Below, one piece after another: positions 40,529-50,381 of a stretch of 64,000 nucleotides of DNA. A program made the translations under genes and the position numbers. The first letter of the stretch is position 1. Every line of letters starts with the position of its first letter. This DNA is from Salinibacterium sp. ZJ70 (GTDB taxonomy: Bacteria > Actinomycetota > Actinomycetes > Actinomycetales > Microbacteriaceae), in NCBI RefSeq assembly GCF_011751865.2, contig NZ_CP061770.1, forward strand, positions 1,736,001-1,800,000, in the 5' to 3' direction. The notes beneath the pieces are model-generated. The model was given only the letters and a program-made list of their open reading frames with translations. It searched no databases and had not been told where the DNA came from.

Positions 40529-40990
40529 TTACCGGCCGGAATCCTCAGTTTCGTCGTCTCCGGGGAGGGCGACATCGGCGTACGGGACACGCGCGCGCTG
40601 GAAGGCGAGAGCGTCGATCACGAGGGATCCGAGCACGAAGACGATGACCGTGCCGAGGAAGACGAAGGGGTCGAGCCAGGTCTGCGTGCGCAGCCAGATC
40701 GCGAGGATGAAGAACACGATGAGCTTGAGCCCGAAGACGCCGAGCACGATGCCGAAGTACACGGGGCTCGTGGGGTCGTTGGGGGTCAACCGGCTCGCGA
40801 GGATCATGCTGCCGGCCGTGAGGCCCAGGAACACCGCGGCGAGCCCGGTGGCGAGGAGCGCCGCCCAGAGTCCGGGCAGCCCTGCGGCGAGCAGACCGAC
40901 GCCCGAGGCGAGAACAGCCACCACGAGGGCGAAGATGCCTCCCCAGCGCAGCGAGGTGGTGAGGATCGGGTTGTCGGCGGGCGCGCTCAT
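40529..40990 (-). CDS. AtpI-like small membrane protein
   Basis: 153 residues with four membrane segments (about 16-37, 40-66, 80-100 and 108-128) and an acidic C-terminal tail (LPGDDETED). Position directly ahead of atpB, where M. tuberculosis has Rv1303, and the AtpI-like topology suggest a helper in c-ring assembly or ion supply. The sequence itself is weakly conserved. Its ATG overlaps the stop of the wecA-type gene. Confidence 0.7.
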   Translation of the reverse strand: MSAPADNPILTTSLRWGGIFALVVAVLASGVGLLAAGLPGLWAALLATGLAAVFLGLTAGSMILASRLTPNDPTSPVYFGIVLGVFGLKLIVFFILAIWLRTQTWLDPFVFLGTVIVFVLGSLVIDALAFQRARVPYADVALPGDDETEDSGR

Positions 40991-42168
40991 GCGTGCGTCT
41001 CCTTCTCGGGGTGCAGGTCGGCGAGTTCGCGGGGGGTGTCAGCGTCGGCGGATTCGATCACGTCGGTGCGTGGCCGGCTGAGCGGGGCGAAGGTGATGAT
41101 CGTGCACGCGGCGAGGCCCAGCAGGGTGCCGAGGGCCGCCCACCACGTGTCGAGGAAGAGGAACAGCAGCACACCGACGGACACCACCGCGGTCCACGCG
41201 TAGAGCACGAGCACGGAGACGAGGTGCGAGTGCCCCATGTCGAGCAGGCGATGGTGCAGGTGCTTGCGGTCGGCGGCGAACGGCGACTGCCCGGCGCGCA
41301 GGCGCCGGATGACGGCGAGTGCGAAGTCGAGCAGCGGGATGATGAGGATGAGAAGCGGGATGAACGCCGGGAGGAACTGTCGCGGGCTGCCGACCGTCTC
41401 GTCGAGGGCCTGCGGGTCGATCTGACCGGTGACGGCGATCGTGGACGCGGCCATCAGGAGGCCGACGAGCAGAGCCCCGGCATCCCCCATGAAGAGTCTC
41501 GCGCGATGCCAGTTCAGTGGCAGGAAGCCGAGACACGCGCCGATGAGGACGGCGGAGATCAGCTGCGCGAGGCTGAAGTACTCGCTCTGACGCGCGGGCC
41601 CGTCCGAGATGATGAAGATGTACACCGAGAACACGCCATTGGCGATGATCGCGACACCCGCGACGAGACCGTCGAGACCGTCGATGAAGTTCAGGGCGTT
41701 CATGAGCAGCACGATCGTGAAGACCGTGATCGCGAGCGACTGCCAGGTGGCGAGCGTCACGACGGCGCCCGGCAGCGGGAACGACAGGAACTGGATGCCC
41801 GACCACGCGAGCAGCGTGGCGGCGAGGATCTGGCCCACGAGCTTCGTGAGCCAGTCCAGATCCCAGATGTCGTCGGCGACGCCGATCAGCACGATCATGG
41901 TCGCAGCCCCCAGCAGGCCCCAGATGTGGGCGGGCTGGGAGTAGACGAGAGCGAGCTCGGGGATGAGCGAGCCGACCCCGAACGCGGCGACGACCCCGAA
42001 GTACATCGCCACTCCCCCGAGTCGCGGGGTGGGGCGTGTGTGCACGTCGCGCTCGCGGATCGTCGGGTAGAGCCGGTAGCGGTGCGAGAGCTTCCAGATG
42101 ACGAGCGAGAGCGCGAACGAGACGACTCCCGCGACGCCGGCAGCCGCGAGGTAATAGATTATGCGCAT
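40987..42168 (-). CDS. wecA: undecaprenyl-phosphate sugar-1-phosphate transferase (WecA/Rfe type)
   Basis: Starts cell-wall polysaccharide or linker synthesis by adding a sugar-1-phosphate (usually GlcNAc) to the lipid carrier. It is 393 residues with about eleven membrane segments. MraY/WecA-family motifs are RLGGVAMY near 50, GVADDIWDLDW near 95-105, NALNFIDGLDGL near 159-170, and KHLHHRLLD near 302. It matches M. tuberculosis Rv1302 in position. It overlaps the tsaC end by 10 bases and the atpI-like start by 4. Confidence 0.92.
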   Translation of the reverse strand: MRIIYYLAAAGVAGVVSFALSLVIWKLSHRYRLYPTIRERDVHTRPTPRLGGVAMYFGVVAAFGVGSLIPELALVYSQPAHIWGLLGAATMIVLIGVADDIWDLDWLTKLVGQILAATLLAWSGIQFLSFPLPGAVVTLATWQSLAITVFTIVLLMNALNFIDGLDGLVAGVAIIANGVFSVYIFIISDGPARQSEYFSLAQLISAVLIGACLGFLPLNWHRARLFMGDAGALLVGLLMAASTIAVTGQIDPQALDETVGSPRQFLPAFIPLLILIIPLLDFALAVIRRLRAGQSPFAADRKHLHHRLLDMGHSHLVSVLVLYAWTAVVSVGVLLFLFLDTWWAALGTLLGLAACTIITFAPLSRPRTDVIESADADTPRELADLHPEKETHA

Positions 42169-42836
42169 CGCTCAGCCCCCACGACGCGGATGATCTCGTC
42201 GCGCGGGATCACACCCTGGCGGACGATGCGCAGCTTGCCGTCGGCGTGCTCGAGGTTGGTCGCGTCGACGATGGTCGATCCCTGGTGCGCGTCGGCGTCC
42301 GGGTACGCCTCCCCCGCCGTTCCTGCTTCGAGGTAGACGGCGACGGAGTCGCCGAGCATGGCCTCCGCCTGGGCTGCGGTCATCGCAGCGGGCTCGCCCG
42401 TGCGGTTGGCGCTCGAGACGGCGAGGGGGCCGGTCTCGGCGAGAAGTTCGAGGGCGATCGGGTCGCTCGGCATGCGCAGCGCCACGGTGCCGCGGGTGTC
42501 ACCCAGATCCCAGTCGAGCATCGAGCGCGCGCGCAGGATGACGGTGAGGCCTCCAGGCCAGAACTCGGCGACGAGCGCACGCACCTCATCCGGGACGACA
42601 TCCGCGAGGGCGTCGAGCGTCGGCAGGCCCGGCACGAGCACGGGCGGCGGCGCGGTGCGGTCGCGACCCTTCGCGTCGAGAAGACGCTGGACGGCTTCGG
42701 GCGAGAACGCGTCGGCGGCGACACCATAGACGGTGTCGGTGGGGATGACGACGAGCTCGCCGCGCCCGATCGCGCCGCGCGCGAGACGCATCCCCGTCAT
42801 CAGCTGGTCAGGGACGCTTGTGTCGTAGATCGCCAT
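42159..42836 (-). CDS. tsaC: L-threonylcarbamoyladenylate synthase
   Basis: Makes threonylcarbamoyl-AMP for the t6A modification of tRNAs that read ANN codons. It is 225 residues of the YrdC/Sua5 catalytic domain without the Sua5 C-terminal domain. Motifs: VIPTDTVYGVAADA (30-43), GPLAVSSANRTGEPA (about 135-150) and the RMPSDP stretch. TAAGAT followed by a short leader lies upstream, so it may have its own promoter. It matches Rv1301 in position. Confidence 0.92.
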   Translation of the reverse strand: MAIYDTSVPDQLMTGMRLARGAIGRGELVVIPTDTVYGVAADAFSPEAVQRLLDAKGRDRTAPPPVLVPGLPTLDALADVVPDEVRALVAEFWPGGLTVILRARSMLDWDLGDTRGTVALRMPSDPIALELLAETGPLAVSSANRTGEPAAMTAAQAEAMLGDSVAVYLEAGTAGEAYPDADAHQGSTIVDATNLEHADGKLRIVRQGVIPRDEIIRVVGAERCA

Positions 42837-42902
42837 GGCGTACCCATCTTAGGAGCGCGCGCCTGAATGCCCGGTCATGCCGGTGCGGGGGCGCGGCGTG
42901 CG

Positions 42903-43781
42903 TCAGCGGATCGCGGTGGTCGCGCGGTCGCGGCCGAGGAGGTCGCGGTGCGTCGCGGTGGCGCGCCAGCCGTCCGCGACGAGCAGCGCGCGGATCTCGG
43001 CGCCCTGCAGCTCGCCATGCTCGATGACGAGGGATCCGCCCGGGTGAAGGAGCGCGAGCGCCCGCTGGGAGAGCACACGCACGAGGTCGAGGCCGTCGGC
43101 TCCGCCGTAGAGCGCCATGGCGGGGTCGTGCAGGCGCACCTCGGGGTCGCGCGGGATCGCATCGTCCGGCACGTAGGGCGGGTTCGAGATCACGACGTCG
43201 ACGGTGCCGTCGAGTTCGGGAAGCGCATCCGCCATGTCGGCATGCACGAGACGCAGGTTGTCGGCGCCGACGGCGCGCAGGTTCTGCGTCGCCCAGATGA
43301 ACGCCTCGGGGCTCTTCTCGACGGCGGCGATCCGCGCGTGCGGCACCTCGGTGGCGAGCGCGAGCGCGATCGCCCCGGAGCCCGTGCACAGGTCCACGGC
43401 GACGGGCCCAGGCGAGGCGACGGCCTGCAGCGCGTCGATCGCGAGCTGCGCGACGAACTCGGTCTCGGGTCGCGGCACGAAGACCCCGGGGCCCACCGCG
43501 AGCTCGAGCGAGCGGAAGTACGCGACCCCGGTGATGTGCTGCAGAGGTTCGCGTGCGGCGCGGCGCTCGACAGCATCCAGGAACGCGATGCGATCCTCGG
43601 CGCTCAGCGCGGAACCCGTGATGACCTTCGCCTGCACCTGGCCGCGACTGATGCCGAGCACATGCGCGAGCAGCAGCTCTGCATCCACCTCGGGCGTCGG
43701 CACGTGCGCGAGCTCGAGCACACGGACGCCGTGGGCGCGCAGTTCGGCGATCGTGCGGAGCGAACCGAGGGTCGAGGACAC
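42903..43781 (-). CDS. prmC: release factor glutamine methyltransferase
   Basis: Methylates the GGQ glutamine of release factors 1 and 2. It is 292 residues with a GTG start. The N-terminal helical domain is followed by the SAM-binding VDLCTGSGAIAL motif (about 125-136) and the catalytic NPPY (about 197-200, in ISNPPYVPD). It starts 3 bases after prfA, its substrate gene, which fits the known prfA-prmC pairing. Confidence 0.94.
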   Translation of the reverse strand: MSSTLGSLRTIAELRAHGVRVLELAHVPTPEVDAELLLAHVLGISRGQVQAKVITGSALSAEDRIAFLDAVERRAAREPLQHITGVAYFRSLELAVGPGVFVPRPETEFVAQLAIDALQAVASPGPVAVDLCTGSGAIALALATEVPHARIAAVEKSPEAFIWATQNLRAVGADNLRLVHADMADALPELDGTVDVVISNPPYVPDDAIPRDPEVRLHDPAMALYGGADGLDLVRVLSQRALALLHPGGSLVIEHGELQGAEIRALLVADGWRATATHRDLLGRDRATTAIR

Positions 43782-43784
43782 GCG

Positions 43785-44864
43785 CTACTCGTCGCCGCCG
43801 AGGGCCGCGAGGCGCGCCTCTTCATCCATGCGGATGCAGGATTCGATGACGGGGCCGATCGCGCCGTTCATCACCTGGTCGAGGTTGTAGGCCTTGTAGC
43901 CGGTGCGGTGATCGGCGATGCGGTTCTCGGGGAAGTTGTAGGTGCGGATGCGCTCCGAGCGATCCATGGAGCGGATCTGGCTCTTGCGCGCGTCGGACGC
44001 GATCGCGTCGAGCTCCTCCTGCTGCTTCGCGAGGATGCGGGCGCGCAGCACGCGCATCGCCGCCTCCCGGTTCTGCAGCTGCGACTTCTCGTTCTGCATC
44101 GACACGACGATGCCCGTCGGAAGGTGCGTGATGCGCACCGCCGAGTCGGTCGTGTTGACCGACTGGCCGCCGGGGCCGGACGAGCGGTACACATCGATCT
44201 TCAGATCGTTCTGATCGATCTGCACCTCTTCGGGCTCATCCACCTCGGGGAAGACGAGCACGCCCGTCGTCGAGGTGTGGATGCGGCCCTGCGATTCGGT
44301 CGCCGGCACGCGCTGCACGCGGTGCACGCCGCCCTCGTACTTGAGGCTCGCCCACACGCCATCGGCGGGATCCGTCGAGTTCGACTTGATCGCGACCTGG
44401 ACGTCCTTGTAGCCGCCGAGGTCCGACTCGTTGCGTTCGAGCAGCTCCGTCTTCCACCCGCGGGACTCCGCGTAGTGGATGTACATGCGCAGAAGGTCGG
44501 CCGCGAAGAGCGCCGATTCCTCGCCGCCCTCGCCGCCCTTGATCTCCATGATCACGTCGCGACCGTCGTCCGGATCACGCGGGATGAGCAGGCGGCGCAG
44601 CTTCTCCTGAGCCGCCTGCAGGGTCTCCTCGAGAACGGGGATCTCCTCGGCGAACGCCTCATCCTCACGCGCGAGCTCACGAGCGGCGGCGAGGTCGGAT
44701 TCCGACTGCTGCCACAGCTCGTGGGCGCGCGCGATCTGGCTCAGCTCGGCGTAGCGCCGGTTGACCTTCTTGGCACGGGCAGCATCCGCGTGGATCGCAG
44801 GATCCGCGAGCTGCTGCTGAAGCTGCTCATGCTCGGCCAGCAGCGACTGGACCGATTCGAACAC
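43785..44864 (-). CDS. prfA: peptide chain release factor 1
   Basis: Recognises UAA and UAG stops and triggers peptide release. It is 359 residues. The GGQ motif lies in [17 protein letters not shown] near 232. The stop-codon-reading motif region lies around residue 185-190. Placed between rho and prmC. No rpmE (ribosomal protein L31) gene lies between rho and prfA, unlike in M. tuberculosis; the gap is only 3 bases. Confidence 0.96.
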   Translation of the reverse strand: MFESVQSLLAEHEQLQQQLADPAIHADAARAKKVNRRYAELSQIARAHELWQQSESDLAAARELAREDEAFAEEIPVLEETLQAAQEKLRRLLIPRDPDDGRDVIMEIKGGEGGEESALFAADLLRMYIHYAESRGWKTELLERNESDLGGYKDVQVAIKSNSTDPADGVWASLKYEGGVHRVQRVPATESQGRIHTSTTGVLVFPEVDEPEEVQIDQNDLKIDVYRSSGPGGQSVNTTDSAVRITHLPTGIVVSMQNEKSQLQNREAAMRVLRARILAKQQEELDAIASDARKSQIRSMDRSERIRTYNFPENRIADHRTGYKAYNLDQVMNGAIGPVIESCIRMDEEARLAALGGDE

Positions 44865-44867
44865 GGC

Positions 44868-46883
44868 TTACTCCTTGTGCGCTGCGCCGTTGCCGCCCGC
44901 GGGGAGCGACTTCTGGATCTGCACGAGGAACTCGACGTTCGACGAGGTCTCCTTGAGCTTGCCGAGCACGACCTCGAGCTGCTGCTGCAGTTCGAGACCC
45001 GCGAGGGCACGGCGCAGACGCCACGTGATCTTGACCTCGTCGGCCGAGAGCAGCTCCTCCTCGCGGCGGGTGCTCGACGCGTAGATGTCGACCGCCGGGA
45101 AGATGCGCTTGTCGGCGAGAGCACGCGAGAGGCGCAGCTCCATGTTGCCGGTGCCCTTGAACTCCTCGAAGATGACCTCGTCCATCTTGGATCCGGTCTC
45201 GACGAGCGCAGTCGCGAGGATGGTGAGCGAGCCGCCGCCCTCGATGTTGCGCGCCGCACCGAAGAACTTCTTCGGCGGGTAGAGCGCCGACGCGTCGACG
45301 CCACCCGAGAGCACGCGACCCGAGGCGGGCGACGCGAGGTTGTAGGCACGGCCGAGGCGCGTGATCGAGTCGAGCAGCACGACGACGTCGTTGCCGAGCT
45401 CGACGAGGCGCTTCGCGCGCTCGATCGCGAGCTCCGCGACCGTCGTGTGGTCCTCAGCGGGGCGGTCGAACGTCGAGGCGATGACCTCGCCGCGCACCGA
45501 ACGCTGCATGTCGGTGACCTCTTCGGGACGCTCGTCCACGAGGACCACCATGATGTGGACCTCGGGGTTGTTCTCGGCGATGGCCTTCGCGATCGCCTGG
45601 AGGATGAGCGTCTTGCCCGCCTTCGGGGGCGCGACGATGAGTCCGCGCTGGCCCTTGCCGATCGGGGCGATGAGGTCGATGATGCGCGTCGAGAGCTTCT
45701 CGGGGGTCGTCTCGAGACGCAGGCGCTCGTTCGGGTAGATCGGCGTGAGCTTGCCGAAGTCGACGCGGTTCGCCGCCTCGTCGACCGACTGGCCGTTGAC
45801 CGAGTCGATGCGCACGATGGCGTTGTACTTCTGGCGGCCGCTCTGCTGCTCGCCCTCACCCGGCTGACGGATGGCGCCGACGACGGCGTCTCCCTTGCGG
45901 AGGTTGTACTTCTTCACCTGGCCGAGCGAGACGTAGACGTCGCTCGGTCCCGGGAGGTAGCCCGTGGTGCGCACGAAGGCGTAGTTCTCGAGCACGTCGA
46001 GGATGCCCGCGATGGGGATGAGCACGTCGTCATCCGCGATCTCGGGGTCGATGTCGTCGGTGCTGGCACCACCGCGACGGTTGCGGTTGCGGTCGCGGTT
46101 GCGACGGCCGCGGCCCTCGCCCTCCTGCTGCTCGCGCTGGCTCTGCTGCTCGCGCGGACCCTGCTGGTTCTGCTGCTGCTGTTCGGGCTGGGCCTCTGCC
46201 TCAGCCTCGGCCTCGGCCTGCTGGCCGCCGTTCTGGTTCTGGCCCTGGTTGTCCTTGTTGCCTCCGCGTCCGCCGCGGCGGTTGCGGCTGCGGCGGCTCG
46301 ACTGGGGGGCCTCACCCTCGGCGGGCGTCTCGCTCTCGGCGGCGGGCTGGTCCTGCTGCTCGCTCACGGGCACGAGCTTGTCGAGCTCGAGGCCGAGCTC
46401 GGCCTGGGCGGCGTGCTGAGCTGCGCTGCGGCGGGGCACCGCGGCGGCGGCCTCCGCGTCGAGAACCGGAAGCGCGGCGGCGATCGATGCGGCGTCGGCG
46501 GTGGCCGAGCTCGCACGGCGCGAACCGCGACGCGAACGCGAGGGAGCGGGCTGCTCGGCGGGAGCCTCAACGGTCTCCGCGGCGGGAGCCGCCTCCTCGG
46601 CGGGAGCGGTCTGCTCAGCAACAGGCTCCGCGGCCTCTGCGGGCTGCGCGGCAACGGGCTTCTTGGCGACCGACTTGGCCGGCGCGGCCTGAGCGGGCGC
46701 CTGGGTGCCGGCTGCGCGAGCCTCAGCGAGATCCGCGAGGGCCTCGACGAGGTCGACCTTGCGCATCTGGGAGAGGCCGGTGAGGCCGTGCTCGGTGGCG
46801 AGGGCCTGGAGCTCGGGCAGACGCAGACGCGTGAGCGCGACTCGGTTGCCGATGAGTTCGGGGGAAGTGGTGGCGTCGTTCAC
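44868..46883 (-). CDS. rho: transcription termination factor Rho with long disordered insert
   Basis: An RNA-dependent helicase ring that ends transcription. It is 671 residues against about 420 in E. coli. The N-terminal helix bundle is at about 1-52. An insert from about 53 to 275 is Ala/Glu/Pro-rich first, then Arg/Asn/Gln/Gly-rich ([26 protein letters not shown]). The RNA-binding cold-shock-like domain starts near 284, and Walker A APPKAGKT is at 418-425. The basic insert is typical of actinobacteria, where it adds RNA affinity. GTG start; the AGGA upstream is rather distant (about 12 bases). Confidence 0.95.
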   Translation of the reverse strand: MNDATTSPELIGNRVALTRLRLPELQALATEHGLTGLSQMRKVDLVEALADLAEARAAGTQAPAQAAPAKSVAKKPVAAQPAEAAEPVAEQTAPAEEAAPAAETVEAPAEQPAPSRSRRGSRRASSATADAASIAAALPVLDAEAAAAVPRRSAAQHAAQAELGLELDKLVPVSEQQDQPAAESETPAEGEAPQSSRRSRNRRGGRGGNKDNQGQNQNGGQQAEAEAEAEAQPEQQQQNQQGPREQQSQREQQEGEGRGRRNRDRNRNRRGGASTDDIDPEIADDDVLIPIAGILDVLENYAFVRTTGYLPGPSDVYVSLGQVKKYNLRKGDAVVGAIRQPGEGEQQSGRQKYNAIVRIDSVNGQSVDEAANRVDFGKLTPIYPNERLRLETTPEKLSTRIIDLIAPIGKGQRGLIVAPPKAGKTLILQAIAKAIAENNPEVHIMVVLVDERPEEVTDMQRSVRGEVIASTFDRPAEDHTTVAELAIERAKRLVELGNDVVVLLDSITRLGRAYNLASPASGRVLSGGVDASALYPPKKFFGAARNIEGGGSLTILATALVETGSKMDEVIFEEFKGTGNMELRLSRALADKRIFPAVDIYASSTRREEELLSADEVKITWRLRRALAGLELQQQLEVVLGKLKETSSNVEFLVQIQKSLPAGGNGAAHKE

Positions 46884-46956
46884 GACAGGAATGTCCTTTC
46901 GGACCGGGCACAGAGAGTCCCGGAGTCAATGCACCGCCGGTTGCGGTTCGAGATCG

Positions 46957-46990
46957 CATGTGATGTCACATGACACGTGCAGGAACCTGC
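46957..46990. promoter_or_regulatory. palindromes upstream of rho
   Basis: CATGTGA-TG-TCACATG at 46957-46972 is a perfect 16-bp palindrome 74-89 bases before the rho start. GCAGG-AA-CCTGC at 46979-46990 follows. The first resembles a CRP half-site pair but with a spacer of 2 instead of 6. It could be an operator or part of the rho leader, which is often autoregulated. Confidence 0.4.
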
Positions 46991-47027
46991 GGTTGGCGAA
47001 TGCCGGTGAATGCCCCCTCGCGCCAGA

Positions 47028-47966
47028 CTATGCTGCGGCGTCGTCGGAGTGCACCACCACTGTAGCACCCCGGAAGTCGACGGCGAGCATCAGGCACTCC
47101 CAGTTCGATTCGGCGTGCTCGGCGATGAGCTCCGCGGCACGCAGACGCTGCGACGGGTCGCTTCCCAGCACGAGGATCGACGGGCCGGCTCCCGAGACGA
47201 CAGCGGCGAGACCCTCGGCGCGCAGCGCCTGGATGAGGGCGTTCGTCTGCGGCATCGCGCTCGCACGGTAGTTCTGGTGCAGCTTGTCCTCGGTCGCGGC
47301 GAGCAGCAGCTCGGGGCTCTGGATGAGCGAGGCGATCAGGAGGGCCGATCGCGACACGTTGAAGATCGCGTCCTCGTGCGGCACCGAGGTGGGCTGCAGG
47401 CTGCGGGCGAGAGCCGTCGACATCGTCAGCTCGGTGGGGACGGCCACGAGGGGGCTCACGCCGCGGTGCACCATGAGCTTCTTGAAGCGCGGGCCCTCGG
47501 GCGTGGTCCACGTGATCGTGAGACCGCCGAAGAGCGCGGGCGCGACGTTGTCGGGGTGACCTTCCATCTCGGTCGCGAGACCGAGGAGCATGTCCTCGTC
47601 GAACTCGACGATGCCCTCGAGCAGGCCCTTGGCGGCCATGATGCCCGAGACGATCGCGGCGCCCGAGGAACCCATGCCTCGGCCGTGCGGGATGGTGTTG
47701 CGCGCGACGAGCTCAAGGCCCGGAAGCTCCTGGCCGACTGCGGCGAACGCGTGCGCGATGGCGCGAGCGACGAGGTTCGTCTCGTCGGTGGGCACCTCGC
47801 CCTCGCCGACGCCGTGCACCTGGACGACCACGCCCGGTTCCTGGCGGGCGGTCACCTGCAGCTCGTCGTACACGGCGAGAGCCATGCCGAGCGTGTCGAA
47901 ACCGGGTCCGAGGTTGGCGGTGGTGGCGGGGACGCGCACCGTGACGGTGCGCCCGACGAGGGTCAC
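47028..47966 (-). CDS. thrB: homoserine kinase
   Basis: Phosphorylates homoserine for threonine synthesis. It is 312 residues of the GHMP kinase family. [14 protein letters not shown] is at 11-24 and the ATP-binding [12 protein letters not shown] motif at 93-104. The C-terminal [10 protein letters not shown] block is near 255-264. GTG start in a GTGA overlap with thrC. No further gene follows in the 144 bases before rho. Confidence 0.95.
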   Translation of the reverse strand: MTLVGRTVTVRVPATTANLGPGFDTLGMALAVYDELQVTARQEPGVVVQVHGVGEGEVPTDETNLVARAIAHAFAAVGQELPGLELVARNTIPHGRGMGSSGAAIVSGIMAAKGLLEGIVEFDEDMLLGLATEMEGHPDNVAPALFGGLTITWTTPEGPRFKKLMVHRGVSPLVAVPTELTMSTALARSLQPTSVPHEDAIFNVSRSALLIASLIQSPELLLAATEDKLHQNYRASAMPQTNALIQALRAEGLAAVVSGAGPSILVLGSDPSQRLRAAELIAEHAESNWECLMLAVDFRGATVVVHSDDAAA

Positions 47967-49045
47967 GCAGCTCCCCCGGTGAGTCCGAGCACGCTGGCGA
48001 TCTCGGCGGGGTCGACCGCCACGCTCGTGGGCTGCGCCTCGGAGCCGTCCGCGTTGCGGAGGGCCCACTGCGGGTCCTTGAGACCGTGGCCGGTGACCGT
48101 CGCGACGACGGTCGCGCCCTTGGGGAGCGCGCCCGCCTCGGCGCGCTCCAGGAGGCCCGCGATGCTCGCGGCCGAGCCGGGCTCGACGAAGATGCCGACC
48201 TCGCTCGAGAGGATGCGGTGCGCCTCGAGGATCTTCTCGTCGGTGATGGCGCCGAAGTATCCGTCGGTCTCGTCGCGCGCGGTGAGCGCAAGCTCCCACG
48301 AAGCGGGGTTGCCGATGCGGATGGCGGTCGCGATCGTGTCGGGGTTCTTCACGATCTCGCCGCGCACGATGGGCGCCGAGCCTGCGGCCTGGAAGCCGAA
48401 CATACGCGGGCGCTTCGTGGTGACGCCGCGCACGGCCTCCTCCTGGTAGCCGCGCGCGTAGGCGGTGTAGTTGCCCGCGTTGCCGACGGGGATGAAGTGG
48501 AAGTCGGGCGCGTCGCCGAGAACCTCGACGACCTCGAAGGCCGCCGTCTTCTGGCCCTCGATGCGATCGTTGTTGACCGAGTTGACGAGGTGCACCGGGT
48601 AGTTCGCGGCGAGCTCGCGCGCGAGGTCGAGACAGTCGTCGAAGTTGCCGCGCACCTGGAGGAGCTCGGCGCCGTGGGCGATCGCCTGCGCGAGCTTGCC
48701 CATCGCGATCTTGCCTTCGGGCACGAGCACCGCGGCCTTGATGCCGGCGTGGGTCGCGTAGGCGGCAGCCGAGGCCGAGGTGTTGCCGGTCGAGGCGCAG
48801 ATGATCGCCTTCGCACCGGCCTCGACGGCCTTCGAGACGGCCATCGTCATGCCGCGGTCCTTGAAGGACCCGGTGGGGTTCATGCCCTCGAACTTGACCC
48901 ACACGTTCGCGCCCGTGCGCGCGGAGAGCGCGGCGGCGGGGATGAGCGGGGTGCCGCCCTCGCCGAGCGTGATGATGGGGGTCGCGTCGGAGACGTCGAG
49001 ACGGTCTGCGTACTCGTGAAGCACGCCGCGCCACTGGTGGGCCAT
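47963..49045 (-). CDS. thrC: threonine synthase
   Basis: Turns O-phosphohomoserine into threonine with PLP. It is 360 residues. The PLP lysine is K62 in [11 protein letters not shown], and the phosphate-binding loop is PVGNAGN near 190. It is the compact type found in actinobacteria. The start at 49045 is chosen because MAHQWRGVL is the family N-terminus and AGGA is just upstream. It lies 4 bases after hom. Confidence 0.95.
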   Translation of the reverse strand: MAHQWRGVLHEYADRLDVSDATPIITLGEGGTPLIPAAALSARTGANVWVKFEGMNPTGSFKDRGMTMAVSKAVEAGAKAIICASTGNTSASAAAYATHAGIKAAVLVPEGKIAMGKLAQAIAHGAELLQVRGNFDDCLDLARELAANYPVHLVNSVNNDRIEGQKTAAFEVVEVLGDAPDFHFIPVGNAGNYTAYARGYQEEAVRGVTTKRPRMFGFQAAGSAPIVRGEIVKNPDTIATAIRIGNPASWELALTARDETDGYFGAITDEKILEAHRILSSEVGIFVEPGSAASIAGLLERAEAGALPKGATVVATVTGHGLKDPQWALRNADGSEAQPTSVAVDPAEIASVLGLTGGAA

Positions 49046-49049
49046 GTTC

Positions 49050-50381
49050 CTACAATCCTTCGACTCGGAGCACGCTGTCCACGCGCTCGACGACTGAGCT
49101 GGCAGCGAGAGCCTCAACGGTCGCGGCGAGCGAGGACTCGGTCGCCTGGTGCGTGCCGATCACCAGCGTAGCGCCGGTGCCGCTGTCCTCCTGACCGTCG
49201 GGCGCGGGCGCGTCGACAGTCTGCTGCACGGCCTCGACCGAGACGCCGTTGTCGCTGAAGATCGTGGCGACCTGCGCGAGCACACCGGGGCGGTCGAGCA
49301 CCTTGAGGGTGATCTGGTAGCGGGTGCATGCCGAGCCGATCGGAAGGATCGGCAGGTCGGCGTGGGTGGATTCAGCGACACCGGGACCGCCGACGACGTG
49401 GCGGCGCGCGGCCGAGACGAGGTCGCCGAGCACGGCGGATGCCGTCTGGATGCCACCGGCTCCCGCACCATAGAACATGAGGCTTCCGGCTGCCTCGGCC
49501 TGCACGAACACGGCGTTGTTGGCACCGTGCACGGCGGCGAGCGGGTGAGCGAGCGGCACGAGAGCGGGGTGCACGCGCGCGCTCACGCCGTCGATGCCCG
49601 TCTCGGGGTCGGTGACGCGCTCGCACACGGCGAGGAGCTTGATGACGTAGCCGGCGCGCTGGGCGGCGACCATCTGCTCGCGCGTGATGCTCGTGATGCC
49701 CTCGCGGTGCACGGCATCGACGGGAACGGTCGTGTGGAAGGCGAGGCTCGCGAGGATCGCGGCCTTCTGCGCGGCGTCGTAGCTCTCGATGTCGGCTGTC
49801 GGATCGGCTTCGGCGTATCCGAGGTCGGTCGCGATCGCGAGCGCGTTCTCGAACGTGTCGCCTTCGCGGTCCATGCGGTCGAGGATGTAGTTCGTCGTGC
49901 CGTTGACGATGCCGAGGATGCGGTTGATGCGGTCGCCCGCGAGGCTGTCGCGCAGCGGACGGATGATCGGGATCGCTCCCCCGACGGCGGCTTCGTAGTA
50001 GAGCTGCGCGCCCACCTGCTCGGCGATGGCGAAGAGCTCGGGGCCGTGGTTCGCCAGCAGCGCCTTGTTGGCGGTGATGACGTCGGCACCCGAGGAGAGC
50101 GCGAGCCTGATGTACTCGCGCGCGGGTTCGATGCCTCCCATGAGCTCGATGACGATGTCGGCGCCGAGGATGAGCGAGCGCGCATCGGTGGTGAGGAGCT
50201 CGCGCGGGATGTCGGCCGTGCGCGGTGCGTCGAGGTCGCGGACGGCGACGCCGACCACCTCGAGGCCGGCACCGGCGCGGCTGGCGAGCTCGTCCCCGTG
50301 GGCGAGAAGCAGGGAGGTCACCTGTGCGCCGACGGAGCCGGCTCCGAGGATGGCGACGCGGATGTTGCGATATTCGATCAT
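49050..50381 (-). CDS. hom: homoserine dehydrogenase with ACT domain
   Basis: Reduces aspartate semialdehyde to homoserine, the branch point to threonine and methionine. It is 443 residues. The nucleotide-binding GAGSVG is at 13-18, TANKALLA lies near 103-110, the catalytic region VNGTTNYIL near 160 and [12 protein letters not shown] near 190. A C-terminal ACT domain from about 353 ([16 protein letters not shown]) should give feedback control, classically by threonine. Its ATG overlaps the lysA stop (ATGA). Confidence 0.95.
   Translation of the reverse strand: MIEYRNIRVAILGAGSVGAQVTSLLLAHGDELASRAGAGLEVVGVAVRDLDAPRTADIPRELLTTDARSLILGADIVIELMGGIEPAREYIRLALSSGADVITANKALLANHGPELFAIAEQVGAQLYYEAAVGGAIPIIRPLRDSLAGDRINRILGIVNGTTNYILDRMDREGDTFENALAIATDLGYAEADPTADIESYDAAQKAAILASLAFHTTVPVDAVHREGITSITREQMVAAQRAGYVIKLLAVCERVTDPETGIDGVSARVHPALVPLAHPLAAVHGANNAVFVQAEAAGSLMFYGAGAGGIQTASAVLGDLVSAARRHVVGGPGVAESTHADLPILPIGSACTRYQITLKVLDRPGVLAQVATIFSDNGVSVEAVQQTVDAPAPDGQEDSGTGATLVIGTHQATESSLAATVEALAASSVVERVDSVLRVEGL

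Noticed and set aside
46957..46972. A CRP/Fnr binding site
   Set aside because: The half sites TGTGA/TCACA are separated by 2 bases, not 6, so a standard CRP fit fails.
42867..46973. A 1368-codon open frame on the plus strand
   Set aside because: It runs antisense through prmC, prfA and rho, whose motifs are clear. The product is His/Arg/Leu/Asp-biased with no domain; such mirror frames are common in GC-rich DNA.
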